A stretch of 64,000 nt of DNA from Cellulomonas sp. PhB143 (lineage in GTDB: Bacteria; Actinomycetota; Actinomycetes; Actinomycetales; Cellulomonadaceae). This document shows positions 16,776-25,571 of this stretch, piece after piece (within the stretch, counting starts at the first letter, position 1; each line of letters begins with the position of its first letter). A program made the position numbers and the translations under genes. Location: assembly GCF_003752595.1 (NCBI RefSeq), contig NZ_RKIJ01000016.1, positions 57,948 to 121,947 on the forward strand. The letters run 5' to 3'. The notes beneath the pieces are model-generated. The model was given only the letters and a program-made list of their open reading frames with translations. It ran no database searches and was not told the DNA's origin.

Positions 16776-18297
16776 CCTCCGCCACCCGCCACCCGGCGTC
16801 GGTCCACTCCAGCTCGAGCGTCGCCCGCATCGGCCCCGAGGCGGGGACGTGCGTCGACCCGCGCCCTGACTCCTGGGCGTGCGCGCCCACCCGGTAGACG
16901 ACGTCCACCACGGCCCGGTCCGCGGTGGCGACGTCCCCGGGGTGCGGGCGCGCCTGCGAGACGTCGACGGACGCCCCCCGCACCGTGACGCCGTCGGCAC
17001 GCAGCCGCTCGAGCTGGGCGAGCTCGGCGGCCTGCGCAGCCGAGCCGGGGAGCGTGGTCCCGGTGCCTCCGCCGTCGGCCGGCGCCCCCTGCGGTGTGCC
17101 GCCGGTCAAGGCGGCCACGCGCCGCGCCGTGAGCACCCGCGCCGCGCCGAGCGGGTCCTCGTGCACCGCGGCCGCGTCGGCGGGCGCACGCTCCGTCGTC
17201 GTCGTCGCCGGGCGCGTGCCGGGAGCCGGGGCCGACCCGGGTCCCTGACCGGCGCCGGGCCCGAGGACCGCCAGCGCGACCACCGCGGCAGCGCAGGCCG
17301 CCAGGCTCGCCGCGGCCGTGACCGCGGCCCGGCCCAGGGTCCGCGGGCCGGCGGGCGCGCGGTGCCGCCGCGCGCGGGCGGGCCGGACCGGGGCGCGGGC
17401 GGGCCGGACCGGGGCGCGCCCGGCGACGCCGCCACCCAGGCGCGCCGCCGCCAGCCCCGCACGGTCGGGGACCCGCACCGGCGCCGGCGGCACGGCCGCG
17501 TCGCACCACGCCGCGAACGTGCCGGCCGCAGGTCTGCGCTCGGGATCGGGTGCGCGCCCCGCGGCGATCACGCGACGCAGCCCGCCCCGCGCCTCCGCGT
17601 CCTCGCCCGACGGGTCGTCCCGCCGTCCCCGCTCGGCCAGCACGGCCGACAGGAGCCGGGCGAGGGCCGCCACGTCGTCGGCGGCGGTCCGGCCCGCCGG
17701 CACCGGGCCGGTCCAGGGCGCGACGCGGACCGAACCGTCCTGCGCGACCAGGATGTGGTCCCCGCCGACGTTCCCGTGCACGGCACCGTCCGCGTGCAGG
17801 GCGGCGAGCGCTCGGGCGACGGTGCAGCCGACGAGCGCGACCTCGGCGGGCGTCAGCGGGCCGCGGGCCTCGACGAGCTCCTCCACGGTCACCGCGTCCG
17901 TCACGTCCTCGGCGAGGACCACGCGCGCGCCGTCGGTGTCGAGCGTCCACACCCCGAGCAGGCTCTCGTGCCGCGCGCCCGCGAGCGCCTCGAGCCGCGG
18001 CCCGCCGAGGGGCGCCCCGTCCCGGGCGAGGCGCCGGACCCCGTCGTCGCCCTGGAGGGCCCAGCCCCGCGCTCCCCCGCCGACGACGCGCCAACCCTGC
18101 GCGCTCGCGAGCCGCAGCACGGCGTCCGGCGGTCCGTCGAGCGGATCGGCGCGGGCCGGGCCGGCAGCGGACAGGCCCGCACCGGACGGACCAGGGACGC
18201 AGGACGCGCCCGCGGACGGCCCGCGCCCTCCCGCGAGCGCTCCGCGCGGGGGCGTCGGGTCGCCCGCGCGCGGCGCGGGGCCGGACCGTGGTGCCAT
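16768..18297 (-). CDS. Membrane pseudokinase (Ser/Thr kinase-like) with extracytoplasmic domain
   Basis: 509 residues. Residues ~60-290 resemble a Ser/Thr protein kinase: LVEELVEARGPLTPAE-type helices, then HADGAVHGNVGGDHILV at the position of the catalytic HRDxKPxN loop. The catalytic aspartate is replaced (HGN), the DFG motif is not evident (VAPWTGPV) and no Gly-rich loop is seen, so kinase activity is unlikely. A basic Pro/Arg linker, one membrane helix (VTAAASLAACAAAVVALAVL, about 335-355) and a ~150-residue outside domain follow. Minus-strand ATG 18297 follows TGGGAT by six bases. The architecture recalls MviN/cell-envelope pseudokinases; function unassigned. It reads toward the epimerase gene. 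Confidence 0.65.
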   Translation of the reverse strand: MAPRSGPAPRAGDPTPPRGALAGGRGPSAGASCVPGPSGAGLSAAGPARADPLDGPPDAVLRLASAQGWRVVGGGARGWALQGDDGVRRLARDGAPLGGPRLEALAGARHESLLGVWTLDTDGARVVLAEDVTDAVTVEELVEARGPLTPAEVALVGCTVARALAALHADGAVHGNVGGDHILVAQDGSVRVAPWTGPVPAGRTAADDVAALARLLSAVLAERGRRDDPSGEDAEARGGLRRVIAAGRAPDPERRPAAGTFAAWCDAAVPPAPVRVPDRAGLAAARLGGGVAGRAPVRPARAPVRPARARRHRAPAGPRTLGRAAVTAAASLAACAAAVVALAVLGPGAGQGPGSAPAPGTRPATTTTERAPADAAAVHEDPLGAARVLTARRVAALTGGTPQGAPADGGGTGTTLPGSAAQAAELAQLERLRADGVTVRGASVDVSQARPHPGDVATADRAVVDVVYRVGAHAQESGRGSTHVPASGPMRATLELEWTDAGWRVAEVS

Positions 18298-18377
18298 GCC
18301 CCCATCCCACCGCACCGCGGGCGGGGCAGGCCGGCCATCCACAGGGCGGATCCTGCCCACGGGACGGGCGTGCCGGG

Positions 18378-19418
18378 TCAGACCGGCACGCGCCGCCCGG
18401 TCCGCGCGGACTCGCGCGCGGCGTCGAGCACCTCGGCGGTGCGCACGGCGTCGGCCGGGTCCACGGGCACGGGTCCACCGCGCAGCCACACGTCCACGGC
18501 GCGGTAGAAGTCCGCGTGCCCGCCGGGCGCGCGGGGCACGGGCGTGCGCTCGCGCCCGCGGGTGAGCCACCCCTCGGTACCCTCCGGCGCCGCGCCGTCG
18601 AAGACCTCGAACGGGGAGGCGTCGTTCTCGAAGCTCGTCACGACGTACGCGCCGTCGTGACCGAGCACCCGGGTGCGCGGGCCCGCGGCGGCGACGACCG
18701 ACCCGGCCCAGAGCCTGCTCACGACCCCGGGGGCGCCGCCCGAGGGCGCGTGGTGGAGCAGCAGGAGCACGTCGTCCTCGGTCGGCGTGGTCAGCGCCCG
18801 CAGCTCGGCGTAGACGGACTCCACGGGCCCGAAGAGGACGCTCGCCGAGTCCACGAGGTGCGGGCCGAGGTCGAGGAGCAGCCCGCCGCCCACCGGGTCG
18901 TTCTCCTTCCAGCGCTGCTGCGGGACGGGGCGGTACCGCTCCCAGCGACGCTCGAAGGTGTGCACGCCGCCGAGCTCGCCGCGCTCGAGCAGCGCGCGGA
19001 GCGTGAGCTGCTCGGGGTCCCAGCGCCGGTTGTGGAACACCGTGAACGGCGTACCGGAGGCCGCGGCCGCCGCGACGACCCGCCGGGCCCCTGCCGCGTC
19101 GAGCGCGATCGGCTTGTCGAGCACGAACGGGACGCCCGCCGCCGCGACCGCGACGGCGTGCTCGACGTGGAGCGGGGTCGGGCTGGCGACCACGACGGCG
19201 TCGTAGGCGTCGGGCTCGGCCAGCAGGGCCGGCAGGTCGTCGACGAGCCGGGCGCCCGGCCAGTCCTCCGCGGCGGCGGCGCGCCGCCCGGGGTCGCGGA
19301 CGACGACGGCGCTCACCTCCAGCCCGGCCTCGCGGGCCAGGCGGGCGTGGATGCCCCGCCCCGCACCCCCGTAGCCGACGAGGGCGAGGCGGGTCCGGGC
19401 TGCGTCCGAGAGGCTCAT
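18378..19418 (-). CDS. Gfo/Idh/MocA family oxidoreductase
   Basis: A 346-residue NAD(P)-dependent sugar or polyol dehydrogenase-like protein. The N-terminal Rossmann domain has ALVGYGGAGRGIHARLA, ASPTPLHVEHAV and the family's LDKPIALDAAGA motif with the conserved lysine; the C-terminal half contains GGGLLLDLGPHLVDSA with the conserved aspartate and histidine. Its ATG overlaps the stop of the MMPL gene (ATGA), so it is translated in coupling with the transporter, an odd partnership. The substrate is not predictable. Confidence 0.88.
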   Translation of the reverse strand: MSLSDAARTRLALVGYGGAGRGIHARLAREAGLEVSAVVVRDPGRRAAAAEDWPGARLVDDLPALLAEPDAYDAVVVASPTPLHVEHAVAVAAAGVPFVLDKPIALDAAGARRVVAAAAASGTPFTVFHNRRWDPEQLTLRALLERGELGGVHTFERRWERYRPVPQQRWKENDPVGGGLLLDLGPHLVDSASVLFGPVESVYAELRALTTPTEDDVLLLLHHAPSGGAPGVVSRLWAGSVVAAAGPRTRVLGHDGAYVVTSFENDASPFEVFDGAAPEGTEGWLTRGRERTPVPRAPGGHADFYRAVDVWLRGGPVPVDPADAVRTAEVLDAARESARTGRRVPV

Positions 19419-21715
19419 CGGTCCATCGTCGCAGGCTCCGCCTGCGGCGCCGGGCCGTCCGCCGCGTGCTGGGGCACCGGCCGGGCCAGCCGGCTCGGCC
19501 ACCAGGTCCGGCGCCCGATGTCGTGCACCAGCGCCGGGACGAGCAGCGTGCGCACGACCAGCGTGTCGAGCAGGACCCCGAAGGCGACGATGAAGGCGAT
19601 CTGCGCGAGGAACAGCAACGGGATGACGCCGAGCGCGGCGAACGTCGCGGCGAGGACGACACCGGCCGAGGTGATCACCGAGCCGGTCACGGCCAGGGCG
19701 CGCAGCACCCCGAGGCGTGCCCCGACCCGCACGGTCTCCTCGCGCACGCGCGTCATCAGGAAGATGGAGTAGTCCACCCCGAGCGCGACCAGGAAGCAGA
19801 ACGCGAACAGCGGCACGGACGGGTCGGCGCCGGGGAAGTCGAAGACGTGGTCGAACATCACCGCCGAGACGCCGAGCGCGGCGCCGAACGAGAGCACGTT
19901 CGCGACGACGAGCAGCGCGGCAGCCAGCACCGAGCGCAGCAGGAGCATGAGGATCGCGAGGATGACCAGGAGCACCACCGGGACGATGACGCGCAGGTCC
20001 CGCTCCCCCGCCAGCTGGGTGTCGAGCCGCTCGGCCGCCGCGCCGCCCACCAGCGCGTCGGGAGACACCTCGTGGACCGCGTCGCGCAGCTCCTCGACCG
20101 TCTCCACGGCCGCCTGGGAGTCCGACGACGCGGACGTCGCCACGTCGATGCGCACCGTCCCGTCGACCACCAGCGGCGGCCCGTCCGACGGCGTGCCGGG
20201 GGTCCCGGCGCCCTGCTCGGTCACCGGCGTCACGGACGCGACACCCTCCGTGCCCTGCGCCGCCCGCACGACGGCGTCCGCGTCGCCCTCGGGCGCGACG
20301 ACGACGGCCGGCTGGGCGGAGAGCCCCTCGTAGTGCTCACCGACCACCTTCTCGCCGTCGACGGAGTCGACCTGCGTGAGGAAGACCTCGGAGTCGCCCG
20401 TGCCGGAGGCGTCCAGGGTCGGCACGAACGCGGCGGCCCCCGCGAGCACCAGGGCGGTGACGACCCACACGGCGCGGTCCCGGCGCCCGACGAACGACGC
20501 GACGCGCGACCACGCCCGGTGCCCCTCGACGGCGACGCCGGTCCCGCGGTCGTCCGCGCCGGTGGTGATCTCCGCGGTCCGGCCCTCGTCGGTCTGGTCG
20601 CCGGTGTACCGCGGGATCCTCGGCCAGAAGATCCCGCGCGAGCGCGACCCGGCGACCAGCAGCAGCGCCGGCAGGAACGTGAGCGCCCCCAGGAACGCGG
20701 CGCTGATGCCGATCGCGGCGACGGGACCGAGCGAGCGGTTGGAGGCGAGGTCGGAGAGCAGCAGGCACAGCAGGCCGGCGATCACGGTCCCGGCGCTCGC
20801 GGCGACCGGCGGCAGCGACGCGCGCACCGCCCGGCGCAGCGCCGCGTAGGTGCTGCGGGTGTGCACGAGCTCCTCCCGGTAGCGCGCCACGACCAGCAGC
20901 GAGTAGTCGACCGCTGCGCCGACGACGAGGATCGACAGGATCCCCTGGGCCTGGCCGTTGAGGGTGATGGTCCCGGCGTCGGCCAGGTGGTAGACCACGA
21001 GCCCGGCGAGGCACAGCGAGAAGACGGCGGTGAGGATCACCATGAACGGCAGGACCGGCGAGCGGTAGACGACCGCGAGGATGACGAGCACCGCGACGAG
21101 CGCGACGAGCAGCAGCACCGTGTCGATGCCGCCGAAGGCGTTGACGAGGTCGGCGACGAACCCGGCCGGACCGGTGACCCAGACGGTCAGCCCGGCGTCC
21201 TGCAGGTCGCCGCTCGCGTCCCGCAGCGCCTCGACCACCCCGTTCGTGATGCTCTCGTCGTCCGGCCCGTAGCCGTCCGACGACGTCGCGGCGTCCAGGG
21301 AGACGACGACGAGCCCCGCCTCCCCGTCCTTCGAGGGCACGACGACCGGGTCGGCCGTCGAGACGTCCCCGACGGTCTGCGGGTCCCCGGGCCCGGCACC
21401 CGGGAGCGGGAGGTCGGGGACGGCGTCGGCCCACGTCCGCAGGTCCCCGAGGTCCTGCTCCGACAGACTCCCGCCGTCGGCCCCTTCGGCGACCACCAGG
21501 GCGGGCAGCGACTCGGCGTCGACGAACGCCGCGCTCTCCTGCGCGGCGCGGGTCGACTCGGCGCTCTGCGGCAGGAACGACGCGTCGTCGTTGGTCTGCA
21601 CGGAGCTGAGCTGACCCTGGGCCTGTCCACCCACCGCACCGATCGCGAGCCAGACGCCGAGAACTGCCAGGATGAGCAGTCCGCGCAGCACACCGGAGGG
21701 ACGTTTGCTCAGCAT
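19415..21715 (-). CDS. MMPL/RND family transporter
   Basis: A 766-residue membrane protein of the MmpL/RND superfamily, which exports lipids or drugs using the proton gradient. Two repeats are visible: each has a first helix, a ~150-residue outside loop, then a five-helix bundle. Repeat motifs GAAVDYSLLVVARYREEL and GVDYSIFLMTRVREE contain the conserved aspartate-tyrosine pair of the proton relay. The ATG at 21715 lies inside a 14-base palindrome and seven bases after CAGACT. A MarR gene is divergent 51 bases away, strongly suggesting control of this exporter by that regulator. The oxidoreductase gene is coupled downstream. Confidence 0.9.
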   Translation of the reverse strand: MLSKRPSGVLRGLLILAVLGVWLAIGAVGGQAQGQLSSVQTNDDASFLPQSAESTRAAQESAAFVDAESLPALVVAEGADGGSLSEQDLGDLRTWADAVPDLPLPGAGPGDPQTVGDVSTADPVVVPSKDGEAGLVVVSLDAATSSDGYGPDDESITNGVVEALRDASGDLQDAGLTVWVTGPAGFVADLVNAFGGIDTVLLLVALVAVLVILAVVYRSPVLPFMVILTAVFSLCLAGLVVYHLADAGTITLNGQAQGILSILVVGAAVDYSLLVVARYREELVHTRSTYAALRRAVRASLPPVAASAGTVIAGLLCLLLSDLASNRSLGPVAAIGISAAFLGALTFLPALLLVAGSRSRGIFWPRIPRYTGDQTDEGRTAEITTGADDRGTGVAVEGHRAWSRVASFVGRRDRAVWVVTALVLAGAAAFVPTLDASGTGDSEVFLTQVDSVDGEKVVGEHYEGLSAQPAVVVAPEGDADAVVRAAQGTEGVASVTPVTEQGAGTPGTPSDGPPLVVDGTVRIDVATSASSDSQAAVETVEELRDAVHEVSPDALVGGAAAERLDTQLAGERDLRVIVPVVLLVILAILMLLLRSVLAAALLVVANVLSFGAALGVSAVMFDHVFDFPGADPSVPLFAFCFLVALGVDYSIFLMTRVREETVRVGARLGVLRALAVTGSVITSAGVVLAATFAALGVIPLLFLAQIAFIVAFGVLLDTLVVRTLLVPALVHDIGRRTWWPSRLARPVPQHAADGPAPQAEPATMDR

Positions 21716-21721
21716 GCTGAG
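21708..21721. promoter_or_regulatory. Perfect 14-bp palindrome, likely MarR operator
   Basis: CTCAGCATGCTGAG is self-complementary and covers the MMPL start codon and the bases just before it, within the 51-base gap shared with the divergent MarR gene. Position and symmetry fit a repressor site for the dimeric MarR protein. Confidence 0.6.
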
Positions 21722-21766
21722 TAGTCTGGTCGGACGCGCGGGGCACTGGCAACCCGGAGGTCACGA

Positions 21767-22309
21767 GTGACACAGCGATCGGCAGGGCGGACGGCAGACG
21801 GACCTGCGGAGCGACCGGCAGGGCGGCCGGGCGACGGCGACGGCGACGAGCGGCACGCGCACGACCTGACCCCGGACGAGTACGACTCGGACGACCCGGC
21901 GCGCTGGCCGACGGGGCGGCTGCTCTCGTCGGTCACCCGCAGCCTCGAGCGGGACTGGAACACCCACCTGGGCGGGTGGGCGCTCAACCACGCGAGCATG
22001 CCCGTGCTGCTGCACCTGCTGCGCGGCCCGCGGACCCAGCGCGAGCTCGCCGCCGAGAACCGGGTCACCGAGCAGACCATGAGCCGCATCGTGGAGCGGC
22101 TCGAGCGCAACGGCCACGTGGAGCGCGCCGACGACCCGGGCGACCGCCGCCGGCGGCTCGTGTCCGTCACCGCCGAGGGTCGACGTGTCGCGCTCGAGGC
22201 CGCCGACCCGCGCCGGGGCGAGGTCATGGCCACGCTCGGCCTCGAGCCCGACGAGGTCGCCCGGCTGCGCGGCCTCCTCGTCCGGATGGTCCGCGCGCGG
22301 GGGCGCTAG
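21767..22309 (+). CDS. MarR family transcriptional regulator
   Basis: 180 residues. A ~50-residue Asp/Gly/Arg-rich N-terminal extension precedes a MarR winged helix: recognition region RTQRELAAENRVTEQTMSRI and wing ADDPGDRRRRLVSVTAEG, with the conserved DxRxxR-type wing motif. It binds DNA as a dimer, usually releasing it on ligand binding. GTG 21767 is preceded by CCGGAGG. Its divergent partner is an MMPL exporter and a palindrome lies between, so the pair looks like a self-contained efflux-control unit. lipB follows almost directly. Confidence 0.88.
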   Translation: MTQRSAGRTADGPAERPAGRPGDGDGDERHAHDLTPDEYDSDDPARWPTGRLLSSVTRSLERDWNTHLGGWALNHASMPVLLHLLRGPRTQRELAAENRVTEQTMSRIVERLERNGHVERADDPGDRRRRLVSVTAEGRRVALEAADPRRGEVMATLGLEPDEVARLRGLLVRMVRARGR

Positions 22310-22318
22310 CCTGTGCCG

Positions 22319-22987
22319 ATGGAGTTCCGTGAGCTCGGCCCCGGTGGACGGCTGGTCGACTACCACGACGCCTGGGCGCTGCAGCGTGAGCTCCACGGGC
22401 GCGTCGCGGACGGGTCAGCCCCGCCCACGGTCCTGCTCGTCGAGCACGCCGCCGTGTACACCGCGGGCCGCCGCACCCACCGCGCCGAGCGCCCGACCGA
22501 CGGGACGCCCGTCGTCGACGTCGACCGCGGCGGGAAGATCACCTGGCACGGACCGGGTCAGCTCGTCGCCTACCCCATCGTCCCGCTGCGCGAGCCGGTC
22601 GACGTCGTCGCCTACGTCCGCGCGCTGGAGCAGGCGGTCATGGACGTGTGCGCCGCGCTGGGGGTCGGGACCCTGCGGGTCGAGGGCCGCAGCGGCGTCT
22701 GGCTGCCTGCTGACGCGGACCGCCGGGAGCGCAAGGTGTGCGCGATCGGCGTCCGGGTGGCGCGCGGCGTCACGATGCACGGCCTCGCGCTGAACTGCAC
22801 GCCGGACCTCGGCGCGTTCGGCGCCATCGTCCCCTGCGGGATCACCGACGCCGACGTCACCTCGCTCGCGGCGGAGCTCGGCCGCGACGTGCCGCTCGCC
22901 GAGGTCGCGCCCCTGCTGGAGCGAGCGCTCGCGGAGCGGCTCGCACCGCTCCTGCGCTCCGAGCAGGCCCGGGTCCCGGCGGTCTGA
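22319..22987 (+). CDS. lipB: Octanoyl-ACP:protein N-octanoyltransferase
   Basis: Moves octanoyl from ACP to lipoyl-domain lysines, first step of lipoate assembly. Conserved features: [17 protein letters not shown], the catalytic lysine in [13 protein letters not shown], and the catalytic cysteine in [14 protein letters not shown]. 222 residues is normal. The ATG at 22319 is chosen over GTG 22313 because TAGCCT (22307-22312) abuts the GTG but is six bases from the ATG, the spacing seen at other starts here. lipA follows about 120 bases later. Confidence 0.95.
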   Translation: MEFRELGPGGRLVDYHDAWALQRELHGRVADGSAPPTVLLVEHAAVYTAGRRTHRAERPTDGTPVVDVDRGGKITWHGPGQLVAYPIVPLREPVDVVAYVRALEQAVMDVCAALGVGTLRVEGRSGVWLPADADRRERKVCAIGVRVARGVTMHGLALNCTPDLGAFGAIVPCGITDADVTSLAAELGRDVPLAEVAPLLERALAERLAPLLRSEQARVPAV

Positions 22988-22996
22988 CGCCCTGCC

Positions 22997-23022
22997 GCGG
23001 GTGTCGCACACCTCACACCCGC
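22997..23022 (+). terminator. Short hairpin between lipB and lipA
   Basis: GCGGGTGT pairs with ACACCCGC across a ten-base loop, starting ten bases after the lipB stop. A separate -10-like TAGTCT at 23061-23066 follows, so lipA probably has its own promoter with a ~34-base leader. Confidence 0.5.
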
Positions 23023-23106
23023 GCCCCTCGGCGGCCCGCGAGCGCGGATGCCCGCTGGCGTAGTCTGACGGCGAACACCGTCGTCCACCCCGCTGGGAGT
23101 CAACGC

Positions 23107-24111
23107 GTGACCATCGCCCCCGAGGGCCGCCGGATGCTGCGGGTCGAGGCCCGCAACGCCGCGACGCCCATCGAGAAGAAGCCGTCCTGGATCAAGACCA
23201 AGGCCACGATGGGACCCGAGTACACCGAGCTCAAGGGGCTCGTACGCTCCGGCGGCCTGCACACGGTGTGCGAGGAGGCCGGCTGCCCCAACATCTTCGA
23301 GTGCTGGGAGGACCGCGAGGCCACCTTCCTCATCGGCGGCGACCAGTGCACGCGGCGCTGCGACTTCTGCCAGATCGACACGGGCAGGCCCGCCGACCTC
23401 GACCGCGACGAGCCCCGGCGGGTCGCGGAGTCGGTCGCGCAGATGGGGCTGAAGTACTCGACGATCACGGGTGTCGCCCGGGACGACCTGCCCGACGGCG
23501 GGGCGTGGCTCTACGCGGAGACCGTGCGCCAGATCCACGCCCTCAACCCCGGCACGGGCGTCGAGCTGCTGATCCCCGACTTCAACGCGGTCCCCGAGCT
23601 GCTCGACGTGGTCAACGAGTCCCGGCCCGAGGTCATGGCGCACAACGTCGAGACCGTGCCGCGCATCTTCAAGCAGATCCGCCCCGCCTTCCGCTACGAG
23701 CGGTCGCTCTCGGTCCTCACCCGGGCACGCGAGGCCGGCCTGGTCACCAAGTCGAACCTCATCCTCGGCATGGGCGAGACCGTCGACGAGGTCAAGGAGG
23801 CGCTGCGCGACCTGCACGACGCCGGGTGCGACCTGCTGACGATCACCCAGTACCTGCGCCCGTCGGTGCGCCACCACCCCGTCGACCGCTGGGTGCGTCC
23901 CGAGGAGTTCGTCGAGCTCTCCGAGGAGGCCGAGCGCCTCGGGTTCCTCGGCGTCATGGCCGGGCCCCTGGTGCGGTCCTCCTACCGTGCGGGCCGACTG
24001 TGGGGGCAGGCGATGAGCCGCCGCGGCCTGCCGGTCCCCGACGCCCTCGCCCACCTGACGGAGCCGACGACGTCGCGCCAGGAGGCGGCGAGCCTGCTCG
24101 CCCGGTCCTGA
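23107..24111 (+). CDS. lipA: Lipoyl synthase (radical SAM)
   Basis: Inserts two sulfurs into protein-bound octanoyl chains. Auxiliary cluster motif [12 protein letters not shown] (C-x4-C-x5-C) and radical SAM motif CTRRCDFC are both intact, followed by family blocks [17 protein letters not shown] and [12 protein letters not shown]; the C-terminal auxiliary-cluster serine context VRSSYRAG is present. 334 residues is standard. GTG 23107 has GGGAG about nine bases upstream. Together with lipB and the lipoyl-bearing SucB, it makes this stretch a lipoate-centred neighbourhood. Confidence 0.97.
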   Translation: MTIAPEGRRMLRVEARNAATPIEKKPSWIKTKATMGPEYTELKGLVRSGGLHTVCEEAGCPNIFECWEDREATFLIGGDQCTRRCDFCQIDTGRPADLDRDEPRRVAESVAQMGLKYSTITGVARDDLPDGGAWLYAETVRQIHALNPGTGVELLIPDFNAVPELLDVVNESRPEVMAHNVETVPRIFKQIRPAFRYERSLSVLTRAREAGLVTKSNLILGMGETVDEVKEALRDLHDAGCDLLTITQYLRPSVRHHPVDRWVRPEEFVELSEEAERLGFLGVMAGPLVRSSYRAGRLWGQAMSRRGLPVPDALAHLTEPTTSRQEAASLLARS

Positions 24112-24140
24112 CGCTCGCCGGACCCCTCTAGACTGGCCCC

Positions 24141-24869
24141 ATGGCCCGTAAGAACAAGGACACCGCCACGCCCGGCGAGGCGACGCCGGCGAAGGTCAAG
24201 AAGCAGCGGTGGTACCACCAGGTGTGGTCCGCCTATCAGATGACCCGCGAGTACGACCCGGCCGTCACCTGGGTGATGCTCGGCTGGTTCGTCGGCATCG
24301 TCGCCGTCGCTTTCGTCATCGGGCTGCTCTGGGGCCACCCGGTGTACATGCTCATCCTCGGCGTGCCGTTCGGCGCGCTCGCCGCGATGTTCAACCTCAC
24401 GCGGCGCGCCGAGCGCGCCGCGTACGGCCGCATCGAGGGCCAGCCGGGTGCCTCGCGCTCCGCGCTCGGCACGATCCGTCGCGGCTGGACGTTCGACGAG
24501 GAGCCGGTCGCGTTCGACCCCCGCACCAAGGACGCCGTGTTCCGCGGCATCGGCAGGCACGGCATCGTGCTCGTCACCGAGGGCCCGAGCCACCGGGTCA
24601 AGAAGCTCGTCGACGCCGAGAAGCGCCGCATCAACCGCGTGCTGCCCAACGTCCCCGTCACGGTCATCGAGTGCGGCGAGGGCGAGGGCCAGGTGCCGCT
24701 GTCGAAGATCGCCCGCACCGTGCAAAAGCTCAAGCCGTCGCTCACCAAGCCGGAGGTCGCCGAGATCCTCAAGCGCCTCAAGGCGCTGGGCACCACGCGG
24801 CTGCCGATCCCCAAGGGCGTCGACCCGATGCGCGCCCGCCCCGACCGCAAGGGCATGCGCGGCCGCTGA
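24141..24869 (+). CDS. DUF4191 membrane protein
   Basis: 242 residues, DUF4191 family, found next to lipA across actinobacteria; function unknown. A charged lysine-rich N-terminus, two adjacent membrane helices (VTWVMLGWFVGIVAVAFVIG, then YMLILGVPFGALAAMF) and a long basic cytoplasmic part (TRRAERAAYGRIEGQPGA onward) are visible. ATG 24141 follows TAGACT (24129-24134) by six bases. No catalytic motif seen. Confidence 0.88.
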   Translation: MARKNKDTATPGEATPAKVKKQRWYHQVWSAYQMTREYDPAVTWVMLGWFVGIVAVAFVIGLLWGHPVYMLILGVPFGALAAMFNLTRRAERAAYGRIEGQPGASRSALGTIRRGWTFDEEPVAFDPRTKDAVFRGIGRHGIVLVTEGPSHRVKKLVDAEKRRINRVLPNVPVTVIECGEGEGQVPLSKIARTVQKLKPSLTKPEVAEILKRLKALGTTRLPIPKGVDPMRARPDRKGMRGR

Positions 24870-24899
24870 GCGGAACGGTCGCCGCCGCCTCCGGGAGGC

Positions 24900-25364
24900 T
24901 CACCGCGTCCGGACGAGGACCGTGCCCGCGGCACGGTCGTGCACGCCGCGACCGTCGCGGTCCCACACGACGGCGGGCACCACCAGGCACAGCAGCAGGG
25001 TGCGCACGAGCGCGCGCCGCAGCCCGACCGACGGGCGCCCGTCCAGGACGCGCACCCGCATGCCGAGCAGGCGGTGACCGATCGTGGTCCCGACGGTGGC
25101 TACCAGCACCAGCGTGACGAGGGCGAAGGTCACCAGCTGCGCCGCCGCGTCGACGTCGAGGAGCGACCCGCGCGCCCCGAGCACCACGTAGGCGATCAGC
25201 GTCGCGAGGACCCAGTCGATCAGCAGCGCGACGACGCGGGCACCGGTGGGCGCGAGGGCGCCCGGGCCGTGGGCGGGCAGGCCGAGCCGCTCGCCGCGGT
25301 GGCCGTCGCCCGACCCCTGCGGGGCGCCCTCGAGCCAGGAACCGATGTCTTCGCGAGATGCCAC
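24900..25364 (-). CDS. RDD family membrane protein
   Basis: 154 residues with the RDD-type layout: an Arg near the first helix (ARVVALLIDWVLATLIAYVV, with the conserved Arg and Asp), a second helix (VTFALVTLVLVATVGTTIG) and a third with the conserved aspartates (VPAVVWDRDGRGVHDRAAGT). GTG 25364 follows TAGGCT by six bases. Such proteins commonly sit between DUF4191 and glnA in actinobacteria; the role is unknown, transport has been proposed for some relatives. Confidence 0.85.
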   Translation of the reverse strand: MASREDIGSWLEGAPQGSGDGHRGERLGLPAHGPGALAPTGARVVALLIDWVLATLIAYVVLGARGSLLDVDAAAQLVTFALVTLVLVATVGTTIGHRLLGMRVRVLDGRPSVGLRRALVRTLLLCLVVPAVVWDRDGRGVHDRAAGTVLVRTR

Positions 25365-25451
25365 CCGACCAGCCTAGTGCGGCCCTCCCGGCCGCCGGAC
25401 CGGCGTCGGGCACCCGCGTGAGACGCGAATGTCACACCCCGGCACCGTGCC

Positions 25452-25489
25452 GTAACGTGCTGGAAACAATCGGTACACGCACGGGAAAC
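25452..25489 (+). promoter_or_regulatory. GlnR-type box upstream of glnA1
   Basis: GTAAC (25452-25456), six bases, GAAAC (25463-25467), six bases, TACAC (25474-25478), six bases, GAAAC (25485-25489). This matches the established actinobacterial GlnR pattern GTnAC-n6-GAAAC repeated with a 22-base period, with one half-site degraded (TACAC). A -10-like TAGGTT lies at 25500-25505. The site would put glnA1 under nitrogen control. No glnR gene is in the window. Confidence 0.75.
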
Positions 25490-25571
25490 CGCCTCCGCCT
25501 AGGTTCGAGGCGGCCAGGTCAACCGGAGCGACGCCGGCGCACGACCGGCACCGTCGATCAAGGAGAAGTGG

